From NCBI GenBank assembly GCA_021776775.1, contig JAJFFE010000053.1:1-64000 (forward strand): 64,000 nucleotides of DNA. Reading direction: 5' to 3'. The stretch's first letter is position 1. Each line of letters starts with the position of its first letter. Shown here piece after piece: positions 52,845 through 61,824 of this stretch. This DNA comes from Planctomycetota bacterium. GTDB taxonomy: Bacteria > Planctomycetota > UBA8108 > UBA1146 > JAJFFE01. The notes under the pieces were generated by a model. That model was given only the letters and a program-made list of their open reading frames with translations. It had not been told where the DNA came from and did no database searches. The position numbers and the translations under genes were made by a program.

Positions 52845-53621
52845 TCAATCGAGCTGGCAGTAGCAGATGCGACTGTCGAACGGGAATCTCTTGAGCGCGA
52901 CATTGTCGATCCCGAGCGTCTCCGCGAGCGCAGCGGTTTCGCCCGGCCACTGCTCACAATTGACTTCGTCGAACGCGATGATCGCTCCTTTTGGCATGCG
53001 CGGTCGTAGGGTCTCGATGGCAAACTTGGTCGGCTCGTACAGGTCGAGATCTAGATAGAGGAGAGCCACCACCAAGTGGGGGTTGTGAGCCATGAACTGT
53101 GGCATGGACTCTTCCACTCGACCTTTGACCAGCTCGACTTTCGGCACGTGGTTGAGAAACCGGTTCTGATCGTAGAGATCGATCGTCTTCACTAGCTCGT
53201 CATATTCGGGAGCGCAGTATCCACCGCGCACGAGGTGAGAGTTCTCGCCGTGTCGATCTTTCTCGTGGATCTCGGGGAACCCTTCGAACGTGTCGAACCC
53301 GATGACCTTTCGGTGCACATGGACTGGCTCCAAGATTGCCGAGAACTGGGCAAAACTCAGCAGGCCTTGTCCTCTGAAGACGCCACACTCGACTACGCAA
53401 CCGGGGATATCCACGCAGAGTTTGAAAATCTCGTAGCGTGTGAGGAAGTCGGTGAGCACCTGGCGCGGGACGTACTTTGCGAACGTCATCATTCGAGTGA
53501 ACGGGTCGACGTCCGGCGACTCTAGTACTTTGGCGAGTTCGCCATAGTAATCGAGGTTCTCGTCGGTGTTTCGCTCCGGCGTGAAGCAGTTCTTCGAGAC
53601 GGTGTCCGAGGGGCCGATCAT
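52845..53621 (-). CDS. TylF/MycF-type O-methyltransferase
   Basis: A 258-residue SAM-dependent methyltransferase of the macrocin O-methyltransferase (TylF) family, which methylates sugar hydroxyls on glycosylated products. Marks: VVECGVFRGQGLLSFAQ (SAM loop), KVIGFDTFEGFPE, the acidic metal-site pair in LYLDLDLYEPT, and AFDEVNCEQWPGE. The start ATG overlaps the previous stop (ATGA) and the frame's upstream extension is antisense to the GT2 gene. It closes a five-gene reverse-strand cluster. Its presence argues that the cluster makes a methylated sugar. Confidence 0.85.
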   Translation of the reverse strand: MIGPSDTVSKNCFTPERNTDENLDYYGELAKVLESPDVDPFTRMMTFAKYVPRQVLTDFLTRYEIFKLCVDIPGCVVECGVFRGQGLLSFAQFSAILEPVHVHRKVIGFDTFEGFPEIHEKDRHGENSHLVRGGYCAPEYDELVKTIDLYDQNRFLNHVPKVELVKGRVEESMPQFMAHNPHLVVALLYLDLDLYEPTKFAIETLRPRMPKGAIIAFDEVNCEQWPGETAALAETLGIDNVALKRFPFDSRICYCQLD

Positions 53622-54922
53622 GAGGGAACCGATTCCGTGTTTCTGGAGTGACTTGACGTGCAGGTTGGTGGGACCGCATCGATCGAGCGATAGGCCGCGG
53701 CGGCTTGCGACATCGTTGCGAATGCGTGATCGCATCCCCGGATCTGGCAGAGGTGGGACTCGGCAAGAGCTCTATCTCGAACCTTGCTGCGCAACCCTCT
53801 GAGGAACTGGGACGAAGAGAGGACGCGTCTCATCAGGTGGCGTGAAAATTGAAACGCCCGCTTGCCCATGTACCAGACCGCATCGACTTTCGAGAGGCCA
53901 CGGAAGCCGTGCTGCCTCAGTAGCGCTCGGATTTCCGTACGTTGCGGCTCGGATTGATCCCGTAGTGCTTTCATGACGACCGGGCGCTCGACCGAGAAGC
54001 CGATCGTCTTCTCGCACTCTTCGAGCACTTCGAAGATTTCGACGAAGTGACGAGGCAGATCGATCTCGTACGGGTGTCCCAAGTGTTCACACGCCCGACG
54101 CACGGCGAACGCGATGTAGTTCGGTGGAAAGAATGCGGGAACCGGCGCTCGATCCATGGGAGCCTCGTCACCGAGTTCCTTGACGAACGCGTCGACGATA
54201 CGACCGCGGCCGAGCAGTGACATAGCACCGATCGATGACTGGCTTTTGCCCCAGAGCCACGTCACCGTCGGATCGATTCCCCAGCGATATCCCGTGAGGA
54301 TGAACAGCGCTGCGAACCCGAAGTCCGGAGTCGGGTATGGAAACACCTTGCCGGCTGCCGAGCGAATTTGGTCCAGGCAAGACCGGCGAACGACCGAGTT
54401 GAGAACCGTCGGAACCTCCATCGAGGCGTAGCCAGATGCAATCTCTGCGAAACACTTTTCTCGATCTGGTTCGAGGCCACCGCGCCCGACGCCGTACGGA
54501 TCATCGGATATCTCCAAGCTGTTCGGCTCGTATCCTGGTGGGCATTGGGGATGAAAGTACGTCGCCTTCGATTGAATAGCGGCATCGAACTCGGGATGGC
54601 GTCGTAGGAATCGATCGGCCTGACTGAGGCAATCGGGAAGTAGCCCGTCGTCGTCGCACAACAGGCGAACGAACTCACCCTTCGCTTCTCGAAGGAGGAA
54701 GTCCCAATGGGCCGGCATCGCCATACATTCGTCGAGGTGAATTACGCGGAGGTGTGGATCCTCGATGGCATCGAGTAGCTCGCGGGTTTCGTCCGTCGAG
54801 GCGTTGTTGCTGACGATAACTTCGAAATCGTCGTGGTCCTGCGCGAGCGCGGTGCGCAAACTCTCGGACAGGAGATGAACTCTGTTACGAGTGGGAAGAA
54901 TGATCGAGAAGCGCGGACTCAC
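53618..54922 (-). CDS. GT2 family glycosyltransferase
   Basis: A 434-residue glycosyltransferase: FSIILPTRNRVHLLSESL at the start, SNNASTDETRELLDAI, the metal-binding LLCDDDGLLP, and TPDFGFAALFIL further on. The GT-A domain covers about 1-230, and the rest is a helical C-terminal region without membrane helices. The stop overlaps the methyltransferase start. Located third in the carbamoyl/hydroxyl cluster; it probably transfers a sugar to a cluster-specific acceptor. Confidence 0.85.
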   Translation of the reverse strand: MSPRFSIILPTRNRVHLLSESLRTALAQDHDDFEVIVSNNASTDETRELLDAIEDPHLRVIHLDECMAMPAHWDFLLREAKGEFVRLLCDDDGLLPDCLSQADRFLRRHPEFDAAIQSKATYFHPQCPPGYEPNSLEISDDPYGVGRGGLEPDREKCFAEIASGYASMEVPTVLNSVVRRSCLDQIRSAAGKVFPYPTPDFGFAALFILTGYRWGIDPTVTWLWGKSQSSIGAMSLLGRGRIVDAFVKELGDEAPMDRAPVPAFFPPNYIAFAVRRACEHLGHPYEIDLPRHFVEIFEVLEECEKTIGFSVERPVVMKALRDQSEPQRTEIRALLRQHGFRGLSKVDAVWYMGKRAFQFSRHLMRRVLSSSQFLRGLRSKVRDRALAESHLCQIRGCDHAFATMSQAAAAYRSIDAVPPTCTSSHSRNTESVPS

Positions 54923-54998
54923 GGTTACCTCCAGAGGGACACGTCGTTCTCTCTGAGTATCGGCTCAGCTACCTGGCGTCCGCACTCGATTTGCTCCC

Positions 54999-55820
54999 CT
55001 AAGTCGTTCCTGCCAAGGCGAATGCACTTGCGATAGGGCGTAGGTGGGCGATCAGCGACCTCGGGGCGTAGCCAAACTCGTCGACCAGCCGGGCCACCGA
55101 GATCGTCGTCGCCTGGTGGCGGGGAGCATCCTCGGCCGCTTCCCAAGTCGCACCCAACTCGGAGCAGAGCGTGTCAACGATCGTCTCGTAGGTCGTGTTC
55201 TCGCCAGAAGCCACGTTGTAGATGAGTTCCCGTCCCCGTTGGGCGATGTCGATGATCGCGCGCGTGACGTCTTCGATCGAAACGAAGTCCTTGGCCGACT
55301 GAGGGTCGCTGCGAAGGATGACGTGCTGCAACTCGACCGCGTCGCGTAGCAGGGCGGTGATGAAGTTCTCGGATCGCCAGTCCGCGCCGTACACGTTCGA
55401 AAGCCGTGCGATTCTGACGTCGTGTCCCGAGTGAATCGCCGCAGACTCTCCCAACAGTTTGCTCAAGTCGTAGAGCCGTTCGAGGTCGTACGGATGGGTG
55501 GCGATGTTTGCGGTTTCGAGAGTGCTTCCGGTCCCGTAGATCCTAGCCGACGAGAGGTACACCAGACGATCGAACGATCCGTGTTCCAGTACTCGCGTGA
55601 GTTTCGAAACGTGCGCCTCTATCGCGGCGAGCGGCGTTCGGCGGAAGTCGGCGGTCAGGCCGATGGCGTAGATCACGATACCGAGATCTTCGACGTAGTC
55701 GTCAGCGGCCGGTTCCCACTCCCGATCGGGGACGCGAACGTCGTGTCCGCGCCCGCGAAGCTCGTCGACGAGATTCGATCCTACGAAACCTCGTCCTCCC
55801 AAGACGGTGAACCGGGGCAT
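54999..55820 (-). CDS. NAD-dependent epimerase/dehydratase (SDR family)
   Basis: A 273-residue extended SDR enzyme: VLGGRGFVGSNLVDEL (Rossmann loop), IVIYAIGLTAD, the serine of LVYLSSARIYG and the catalytic pair in YDLSKLLGE (Tyr and Lys), with RLSNVYGAD and a FVSIEDVTRAI tail. Such enzymes epimerise, dehydrate or reduce nucleotide-linked sugars. The ATG at 55820 lies eight bases after the dioxygenase stop. Frames further upstream are antisense to that gene and were not used. The substrate would be a nucleotide sugar for the cluster's glycosyltransferase. Confidence 0.85.
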   Translation of the reverse strand: MPRFTVLGGRGFVGSNLVDELRGRGHDVRVPDREWEPAADDYVEDLGIVIYAIGLTADFRRTPLAAIEAHVSKLTRVLEHGSFDRLVYLSSARIYGTGSTLETANIATHPYDLERLYDLSKLLGESAAIHSGHDVRIARLSNVYGADWRSENFITALLRDAVELQHVILRSDPQSAKDFVSIEDVTRAIIDIAQRGRELIYNVASGENTTYETIVDTLCSELGATWEAAEDAPRHQATTISVARLVDEFGYAPRSLIAHLRPIASAFALAGTT

Positions 55821-55828
55821 CTGCGGAC

Positions 55829-56611
55829 TCAGTTCTGAACGTTCGGAGCGGCCCGCTGCTCGAGCAGAGCGGGGTACCCGGTGTGAAAAATGTTGGTCCG
55901 ATCTCCGAACGGATATCCCTCGTCGACGAACTCCTGCTCCATCAAGTCCGCGTATCGAAGCTGGACGGTCCACCGCGTCTGGTCGGAATGATTCGGCGAA
56001 CTGCGATGCAGTAGTAGCTGGGAGAAGACGACGAGATCCCCAGGGTTGGCTTCGACGAAGATCGTCTCGTCGTCCGGTCCGGGTTCGTTCTCGAGGACGA
56101 CGTCTTTGGGAGACATGACCTGCGTTCGAGTTGGACTTCCGTTGCCGGTGTATCGCATGGGGAACAGCCCCGAACGATGAGAACCGGGTACGATTTCGAT
56201 CGTGCCGTGATCCGCGTCCACTCGAGTCAGCGGTATCCAGTACGTGAGCGAGTTCAACGACCCAAGAAGGTAGGTGAGATCTTGATGCCAATGAAAGTTG
56301 AACGCCTCCTTGGCGGGCGCGTCGAGACGAACGTTGAAGCAGTGCATCACTGCCGGCGCCTCTAGCCCAAGCCGAGAAGCGAGGTCCAGGTTGCTCTCGT
56401 TAGCGGCAAGGCGAACGAGCGATGGCAAGTATCGCAACGCTCCGTACAGACGAGACTGCTGATCGGGGTCGAGAGTTGACGGGCGATCGTGGGCGAAACC
56501 GGGGTCCATCGACAGGCCGAGCCGGTCGATCTCCTGAAAGATCGGGGCCAGATTTCGATCGTAGTCGTAGAAGCCTCGGATGATCTCGTAGCCGTTTTCT
56601 TGCAGAGACAC
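55829..56611 (-). CDS. Phytanoyl-CoA dioxygenase (PhyH) family protein
   Basis: A 260-residue Fe(II)/2-oxoglutarate dioxygenase. The facial triad is recognisable: HWHQD supplies the HxD pair, LLHRSSPN the distal His, and WTVQLRY the Arg that binds 2-oxoglutarate. PhyH enzymes hydroxylate acyl chains or natural-product intermediates. It starts at GTG 56611, two bases after the carbamoyltransferase stop, so the two genes are closely coupled. The product of this cluster would carry a hydroxyl group as well as a carbamoyl group. Confidence 0.87.
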   Translation of the reverse strand: MSLQENGYEIIRGFYDYDRNLAPIFQEIDRLGLSMDPGFAHDRPSTLDPDQQSRLYGALRYLPSLVRLAANESNLDLASRLGLEAPAVMHCFNVRLDAPAKEAFNFHWHQDLTYLLGSLNSLTYWIPLTRVDADHGTIEIVPGSHRSGLFPMRYTGNGSPTRTQVMSPKDVVLENEPGPDDETIFVEANPGDLVVFSQLLLHRSSPNHSDQTRWTVQLRYADLMEQEFVDEGYPFGDRTNIFHTGYPALLEQRAAPNVQN

Positions 56612-56613
56612 TG

Positions 56614-58233
56614 CTAGACCTTTTCCTCGTCGGATGATCGCTTGATCAGGAAGTACTCGTCGATCAAGAGGGCGTCGATGTCAGTCTTCATGAAGCAACG
56701 GATCGCATCGTCTGGGGTCTCGACGATTGGCTCGCCGGCGACGTTGAACGACGTATTCAGCACGACTGGCGTTCCTGTCGCTTCGTAGAACGCTCGGATC
56801 ATTCTGTAGTAGCACGGATTGAACTCTTCGGTGACGGTTTGCAGTCGTCCCGTCCCATCGACATGGGTCACAGCCGGAATCTCACCCTTCTTCTCTTCGA
56901 CGACATCCGGAACGAGGAGCATGTAGGGGCTCTCCCTATCGATGACGAAGTAGTCAGAGCGATACTCGTCGAGGATCGCCGGTGCGAACGGTCGGAACGA
57001 CTCGCGGAACTTGACTCTCGAGTTCAAGACGTCCTTGTTCTCGGCGGTGAGTGGACTCATCAGGATGCTGCGGTTGCCAAGCGCCCGGGGCCCCATCTCG
57101 GAACGACCCTGAAAGCATCCGATGATCTTGTTCTGCACCAACCACTCGGCGGCGCGCTCGAACGCGTTTTCGGTGACCACGTCGTAGCCGTCGAATTCGT
57201 CGATCGCTTCCTTGATCTCGTTCTTCGAATAGCTCGGCCCGAGAAATGGCGAGATGGACGAGTACGTCTTCGGGCGAGCGAGCGCTTCGTGATATCCCCA
57301 CAGAGCGGCGCCGAGCGGGATACCCGTGTCGGAGGCCGCGGGGTTGACGAAGATTTCCTCGAAAACTTCGCTCTGCAAGACGGCGTAGTTGGCGACGGAG
57401 TTGAGCGCAACGCCCCCGGAGATGCAGAGATTCTTCTCGCCCGTCATCTCTTTCGCGTAGCGAGCGAGGTGGACGTACGCGCGCTCACATTCTGCTTGCG
57501 CCTCATAGGCGACTGCCGCGCGAGCCTCGAAGTCGGTGACGTGGCTCAAGTCTATCTTGAAGTCGTAGGAGTCGTCGAAGCACAGGTCCGCGTAGCTCGT
57601 GACGATTCCGTCGTACTCGCCTGAGAACTCGATGAACTTCTCGGGGTAGTTGCGACCGTAGGGAGCCAGCCCCATCGTCTTGCCCTCTTGGAGCAGCTTG
57701 AACCCGATCGCTTGGGTGACGGCCGCGTACATCAGCCCCACGCCGATTTCGGTCGTGGAAGCGAGGAGCTCGATACCCTCGTCACGGGAAGCGCGGTAGA
57801 GGCTTTGCGTTTCCTTCAGCGACCCGCGTCCGTCGACAATCAAGATGGCGGCAGAGTCGAAGTCTGAAGAGTAGAAGACGTTGTACGCGTGTGCGAGGTG
57901 GTGGTTGATGATCCGTATCTTGGCCGGATCGACGTTCGCCAAGAAGTTGTCCACGCTACACGGCGTACGGTGTTGATCGTTGCGCCAGTCGCTGTCGTCG
58001 CAGATGTAGTCCATGACGACGAGATCGAACTCGTTCACGTCTTCGACGCCGCACTGTGTCATGAGTGCTCGAGTCGACTTCTCCGGGAATGCCCGAGAGT
58101 CCTTTTCGCGATTCGCTCGCTCCTCCGACAGGTTTGCGAATTCTATCCCGTCCTCGGTTTCGTAGACTACCGCCGCTCCGGTGTTGTGCCACGGGTCCTT
58201 GTGCAGGCCGAGGACTTTCGTGCGTGCGTTCAT
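56614..58233 (-). CDS. NodU/CmcH/TobZ-family carbamoyltransferase
   Basis: A 539-residue enzyme that transfers a carbamoyl group from carbamoyl phosphate, through carbamoyl-AMP, to a hydroxyl. The N-terminal Kae1-like domain has the metal-site HHLAHAYNVFY and the ILIVDGRGS loop. The C-terminal domain has GCFQGRSEMGPRALGNRSIL and PVVLNTSFNVAGEP, both family marks. GGAGG at nine bases supports ATG 58233. First of the five reverse-strand genes. Homologues act in nodulation factor, cephamycin, tobramycin and O-antigen synthesis. Confidence 0.93.
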   Translation of the reverse strand: MNARTKVLGLHKDPWHNTGAAVVYETEDGIEFANLSEERANREKDSRAFPEKSTRALMTQCGVEDVNEFDLVVMDYICDDSDWRNDQHRTPCSVDNFLANVDPAKIRIINHHLAHAYNVFYSSDFDSAAILIVDGRGSLKETQSLYRASRDEGIELLASTTEIGVGLMYAAVTQAIGFKLLQEGKTMGLAPYGRNYPEKFIEFSGEYDGIVTSYADLCFDDSYDFKIDLSHVTDFEARAAVAYEAQAECERAYVHLARYAKEMTGEKNLCISGGVALNSVANYAVLQSEVFEEIFVNPAASDTGIPLGAALWGYHEALARPKTYSSISPFLGPSYSKNEIKEAIDEFDGYDVVTENAFERAAEWLVQNKIIGCFQGRSEMGPRALGNRSILMSPLTAENKDVLNSRVKFRESFRPFAPAILDEYRSDYFVIDRESPYMLLVPDVVEEKKGEIPAVTHVDGTGRLQTVTEEFNPCYYRMIRAFYEATGTPVVLNTSFNVAGEPIVETPDDAIRCFMKTDIDALLIDEYFLIKRSSDEEKV

Positions 58234-58388
58234 GCAGAGCACCTCCATCGTGGCAGAGAACTCATGACAGTGCGGACGGTCTCTGCTTGACCGCCTGCGA
58301 CCTTTGCGAGATAACCCCAACGTTGCCCGTCCGTTTGTCCGACGTCTTGTTGTGCTGTGATACCGCATCCAGAAGGGACAAAAACCGA

Positions 58389-59501
58389 ATGAGCGTTTCG
58401 GCGAAGGGACCGAGCTCGGGAGAGCTCGACGATTACGCCAACAGCATGTTTCGGTTCGAGCGTCTTCACGATGGTTGGATCGATCGTTGCGCGGACTACT
58501 TGCACCACCTCTTCGGCGATCGACTCGCCGGTGCCACCGTGCTCGACTACGCGTTCGGTCGCGGCAACTGGAGCATGGCGTTTCACCGAGCCGGAGCGGG
58601 TCGGGTCATCGCTATCGATGCGTCCCGTGGAAACGTCGAACGCTTCGGTCACTTCGTCGCTGAATCCGGGATCGATACCATCGATGTCGTGCACGGCAAC
58701 ATCGTCGAGACTCCGCTCGATGTTTCCGCCGACTTGCTGTGGGTCTACGGTGTGTTTCACCATGTCCCGGACACGACCACGTTTCTCGAGCAGTTGCGTC
58801 GAATCGCGACGGACGACGCTATTGCCTACTTCTATGCCTACGACGCGTTCAGTCTGCGGCAACTCGTCGTCGACGCGTGTCGGCAGCATGCGCAGTACGG
58901 GTCGGAGGCAGAGTTCCGAGCTGAGAACTTGCTTTACACACCTGCCGCTCGCCGTCGCGTTCAAGACGACTTGACCGCACCGCACATCGGGTGGTACTCG
59001 GTCGATCGATTCGTCACCGACTTGTCCCGACATGGATTTCACGCCGTGCGTCGGGACGTCGATTTTGGCGCGTTCGGACGCGGGGCGGCGGACGAAGAAT
59101 TCCAACCGCATCAGTTGCTTTGCCAGTTGCGGGAAGACAATGGCGTTCGTCTTGCCGAGCCCGAGCGACCGCATGCGTCCGACGTCGAGCTCTTGCGTTC
59201 GATGATCGCTTGCGCTTTCGACGCCACGCCACCCGGGTCGCGCCGTAGTCTCGCCATCGGGCTTGCCAATACGCACTTCACCGCGGTAGCCGGAAATGAC
59301 TTCGAGCGCGTACTGCGCGAGGACTTCCTCTACTTGCTGCACGCGCTGGTTGCGTGTGACGCGACGGACGGACTCCCCGAAGAGTGTTCCGATGCGGTCG
59401 AGCTGGCGCTCGCCTCGGTCGGCGATCACGAGAGGTCGAGCCTTGGGCGCGACGACCGTTCGATCGATCGCCTGCTTCGGGCAGAGACCATTCGCATCTG
59501 A
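58389..59501 (+). CDS. Class I SAM-dependent methyltransferase
   Basis: A 370-residue methyltransferase. The SAM motif is VLDYAFGRGNWSMAF (a somewhat altered GxGxG), followed by VIAIDASRGNVERF, the VVHGNIVETPL segment, and WVYGVFHHVPD. The last ~150 residues are an extra helical domain ending in a run of acidic/Arg residues. AAGGGA lies ten bases before ATG 58389. It is divergent from the carbamoyltransferase and, by location, belongs to the same pathway. The substrate is not recognisable. Confidence 0.84.
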   Translation: MSVSAKGPSSGELDDYANSMFRFERLHDGWIDRCADYLHHLFGDRLAGATVLDYAFGRGNWSMAFHRAGAGRVIAIDASRGNVERFGHFVAESGIDTIDVVHGNIVETPLDVSADLLWVYGVFHHVPDTTTFLEQLRRIATDDAIAYFYAYDAFSLRQLVVDACRQHAQYGSEAEFRAENLLYTPAARRRVQDDLTAPHIGWYSVDRFVTDLSRHGFHAVRRDVDFGAFGRGAADEEFQPHQLLCQLREDNGVRLAEPERPHASDVELLRSMIACAFDATPPGSRRSLAIGLANTHFTAVAGNDFERVLREDFLYLLHALVACDATDGLPEECSDAVELALASVGDHERSSLGRDDRSIDRLLRAETIRI

Positions 59502-59506
59502 TCGCG

Positions 59507-60337
59507 TCATCGCACTCGCTTCAGATACGCGTTCGGCCAGTACGTGACGCGATCCGTGATCGTGCCTTCGTTGAACTCGAACTCCGGTTCGACGAGTTCG
59601 AAGCGATCATCGGCGGCAACGAACTCCTTGGCGGCGGTCGACGGGTTGTTCCAGTACCAGTCTTCCCGCGTCCGCGGCGCTCCCTCGAGACCTTCCATGA
59701 TTCCGTCGCACGCGACGATGTACGACCCGATCGGAACAAGGTCTGCGTACGCCTCGAGTTCGGCGCGCACGTGATCCCGAGTGTGGTTGGAGTCGAGTAG
59801 GACGATTGCCGTTTCGTCCGAGCTGATCTCGCTGCGCACTTTGGCCACGATGTCATCGTCGATCGAACTTCCTTCGATCAACGTTATCAGATCGTAGAGT
59901 TCGTGTGATTCGATCGCGCTGCGGTTGTGGGGGCGGATCTCGATGTCGACACCGATCACCCTGCCGTGATTCATGGCGCGGCACAAGCCGGCGTAGAAGA
60001 CCATGCTTCCGCCGTGGGCTACTCCCGTTTCGAAGATCACGTCCGGCTTGATCTGGTAGATGATCTCTTGCAGGCGGATCATGTCTTCTGGAAGTTGGAT
60101 GATCGGCCGACCCATATACGAGAAGCTGTAGACGTACTTCGTATCCCAGCCGCTTCTCAGCCAGTAGTCGCTGATGACGCGGAACGCTTCAGGCGTTCCG
60201 ATCCCGTACGACGTCGTGCCGCCGTCCGCGTCGTGAACTTCGACACGGTCGCCGTCCAACACCACGCGGTAACCGGTGGCGGCGAGGTGTCGCGTCGATT
60301 CCGATAACGCATCGATTGGGGCCGTGGATTCGGTCAA
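59507..60337 (-). CDS. Cephalosporin hydroxylase (CmcI) family protein
   Basis: A 276-residue protein of the CmcI/rhamnosyl-O-methyltransferase family, which share a SAM methyltransferase fold. The SAM loop FETGVAHGGSMVFYAG, then RVIGVDIEIRPHN, VLLDSNHTRDHV and a C-terminal YWPNAYLKRV are as expected. TTG 60337 has AAAGGA upstream. It is convergent with the SAM methyltransferase, the stops being five bases apart. Many family members methylate sugars, so together with TylF and the class I methyltransferase there are three potential methylation enzymes here. Confidence 0.85.
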   Translation of the reverse strand: MTESTAPIDALSESTRHLAATGYRVVLDGDRVEVHDADGGTTSYGIGTPEAFRVISDYWLRSGWDTKYVYSFSYMGRPIIQLPEDMIRLQEIIYQIKPDVIFETGVAHGGSMVFYAGLCRAMNHGRVIGVDIEIRPHNRSAIESHELYDLITLIEGSSIDDDIVAKVRSEISSDETAIVLLDSNHTRDHVRAELEAYADLVPIGSYIVACDGIMEGLEGAPRTREDWYWNNPSTAAKEFVAADDRFELVEPEFEFNEGTITDRVTYWPNAYLKRVR

Positions 60338-60465
60338 CGTCCCATCCTTTCCCGGGCGTAAGACGAGAACTCAGCCGTTCTCACTGTCTTCTTCGGACGG
60401 TTCAGGGGGACGCTTGAGGTGTGTGGGAGCCACGTTCCGAGGAAATTCGTCGACCGGGAGCCGGG

Positions 60466-61065
60466 CTAGTTCGTGGGCCGGGAGGCTGCGAGCAGTCGGA
60501 TCGCTTTGGGGTACGCAACGCACTCCGCTTGGAAGACGCGGTCGGCCAGGGTCTCGGCGGTGTCGCCAGCCTGCACGGGGACGCGTTCCTGGAGAAGGAT
60601 GCGCCCGTGGTCGTAGACGTCGTCGACGTAGTGGACGGTGCAACCGCTCTCGGACTCGCCTGCCTCGATCACAGCTTTGTGCACGCGCGAACCGTAGAAG
60701 CCTTTCCCGGAGAACTTGGGAATCAGCGAGGGGTGAATATTGAGCACGCGTTGACTCCAACGCTCCGGGATGCGCAACAGTCGGAGCCAGCCGGCGAGCA
60801 GCACGAAGTCGATGCCGATCTGATCGAGATGATCGAAGATCGCTGCGCTGTCTTCTGGTTGTTGGCAGGGGATCACGCGGTGGGGGATATCGTACTTCGC
60901 AGCCTTGTCGAGTCCGAGAACGCCAGGCCGGCTGGAAACGACCGTGTCGACATGGCCGAGCTCGGGATTCTCGGCGAGGAATGACACAATATTGTCGAGT
61001 GTGCGCCCGGTTCCCGACAGCAGGATGCCGATCGAGAACGGTGCGCTACTGCCACCGACGTTCAT
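60466..61065 (-). CDS. purN: Phosphoribosylglycinamide formyltransferase
   Basis: A 199-residue GART enzyme of purine biosynthesis that formylates GAR with 10-formyl-THF. The N-terminal GILLSGTGRTLDNI, the catalytic HPSLIPKF and GCTVHYVDDVYDHG (His and Asp) segments match. GAGGGG seven bases before ATG 61065 defines the start. It follows clpP on the same strand by about 100 bases. Confidence 0.93.
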   Translation of the reverse strand: MNVGGSSAPFSIGILLSGTGRTLDNIVSFLAENPELGHVDTVVSSRPGVLGLDKAAKYDIPHRVIPCQQPEDSAAIFDHLDQIGIDFVLLAGWLRLLRIPERWSQRVLNIHPSLIPKFSGKGFYGSRVHKAVIEAGESESGCTVHYVDDVYDHGRILLQERVPVQAGDTAETLADRVFQAECVAYPKAIRLLAASRPTN

Positions 61066-61169
61066 CGTAATCCCCTCTACGATAGAGCCCGCGCAGTAGC
61101 GAGTCGCAGGACTCGCTCCACGCCACTCGGAGGAGTGAGCGTGGAACGCGTCCGTGACCGCGCCGTGCT

Positions 61170-61766
61170 CTACAGGTCGTTCAGGCTCGTCAGAATTTTC
61201 CCGATCAGCCCGTACTCTTTGGCTTCTTCCGGATCCATCCAGTGATCGCTGTTGGTGTCCTTTTCGACCTTTTCGAAGGGGAGACCACACTGTTCTGCGA
61301 TCAGGATGTTTGCCCGCTTGCGCAGCTTCAGGATCTGCTCGGCCGAAACCAAGATCTCCGACGCTTTACCCTGGGCGCCACCCGCTGGCTGATGAATCAT
61401 GATTCGAGAGTTTGGCAACGCGAACCGGTATTCCTTCGGCGATGCGAGCAGGATGATGGTTCCCGCGCTCGCGTTCAGTCCCGTCGAAATACAGAGCACG
61501 GGGCTCCGAATGAAGCGGATCGCATCGTGGATGGCGAATCCGTCATCGGCCGATCCACCGGGCGTGTTGATGAACAGGCGGATTGGATCGTCACTCTGTG
61601 CGTCGAGCCAATGGAGGGCCGGGATGATACGCGCCGACAACTTCGGCGAGACTCCCTCAGAAATGTAGAGAGTCCTGTGCTTCTCGAGCATGTCTCGTTC
61701 AGGCTGGTTGCCCTTCGAGTCTTTTTCGTCGTCGTCGCACTGGAACGTGGGGGAAATGGTTTCCAT
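61170..61766 (-). CDS. clpP: ATP-dependent Clp protease proteolytic subunit ClpP
   Basis: A 198-residue serine protease that forms tetradecameric chambers for ClpX or ClpA. The triad is Ser100 in GLNASAGTIIL, His125 in RIMIHQPAGGAQG and Asp170 in EKDTNSDHW. INTPGGS near residue 66-72 is the substrate-binding strand. The serine motif is ASAG where most ClpP have ASMG, so this is a divergent copy, perhaps ClpP2-like. It carries a ~25-residue acidic N-terminal lead. No clpX lies next to it. Confidence 0.93.
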   Translation of the reverse strand: METISPTFQCDDDEKDSKGNQPERDMLEKHRTLYISEGVSPKLSARIIPALHWLDAQSDDPIRLFINTPGGSADDGFAIHDAIRFIRSPVLCISTGLNASAGTIILLASPKEYRFALPNSRIMIHQPAGGAQGKASEILVSAEQILKLRKRANILIAEQCGLPFEKVEKDTNSDHWMDPEEAKEYGLIGKILTSLNDL

Positions 61767-61824
61767 TCTCGCCCTTTCACTCGCCTTCTAAGTTAACTCG
61801 GTATCGAGATCGCCGAGAGCTCGG

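Noticed and set aside
53618..53766. Longer N-terminus for the TylF methyltransferase
   Set aside because: It would overlap the GT2 gene extensively; the ATGA overlap at 53621 is a typical coupled start.
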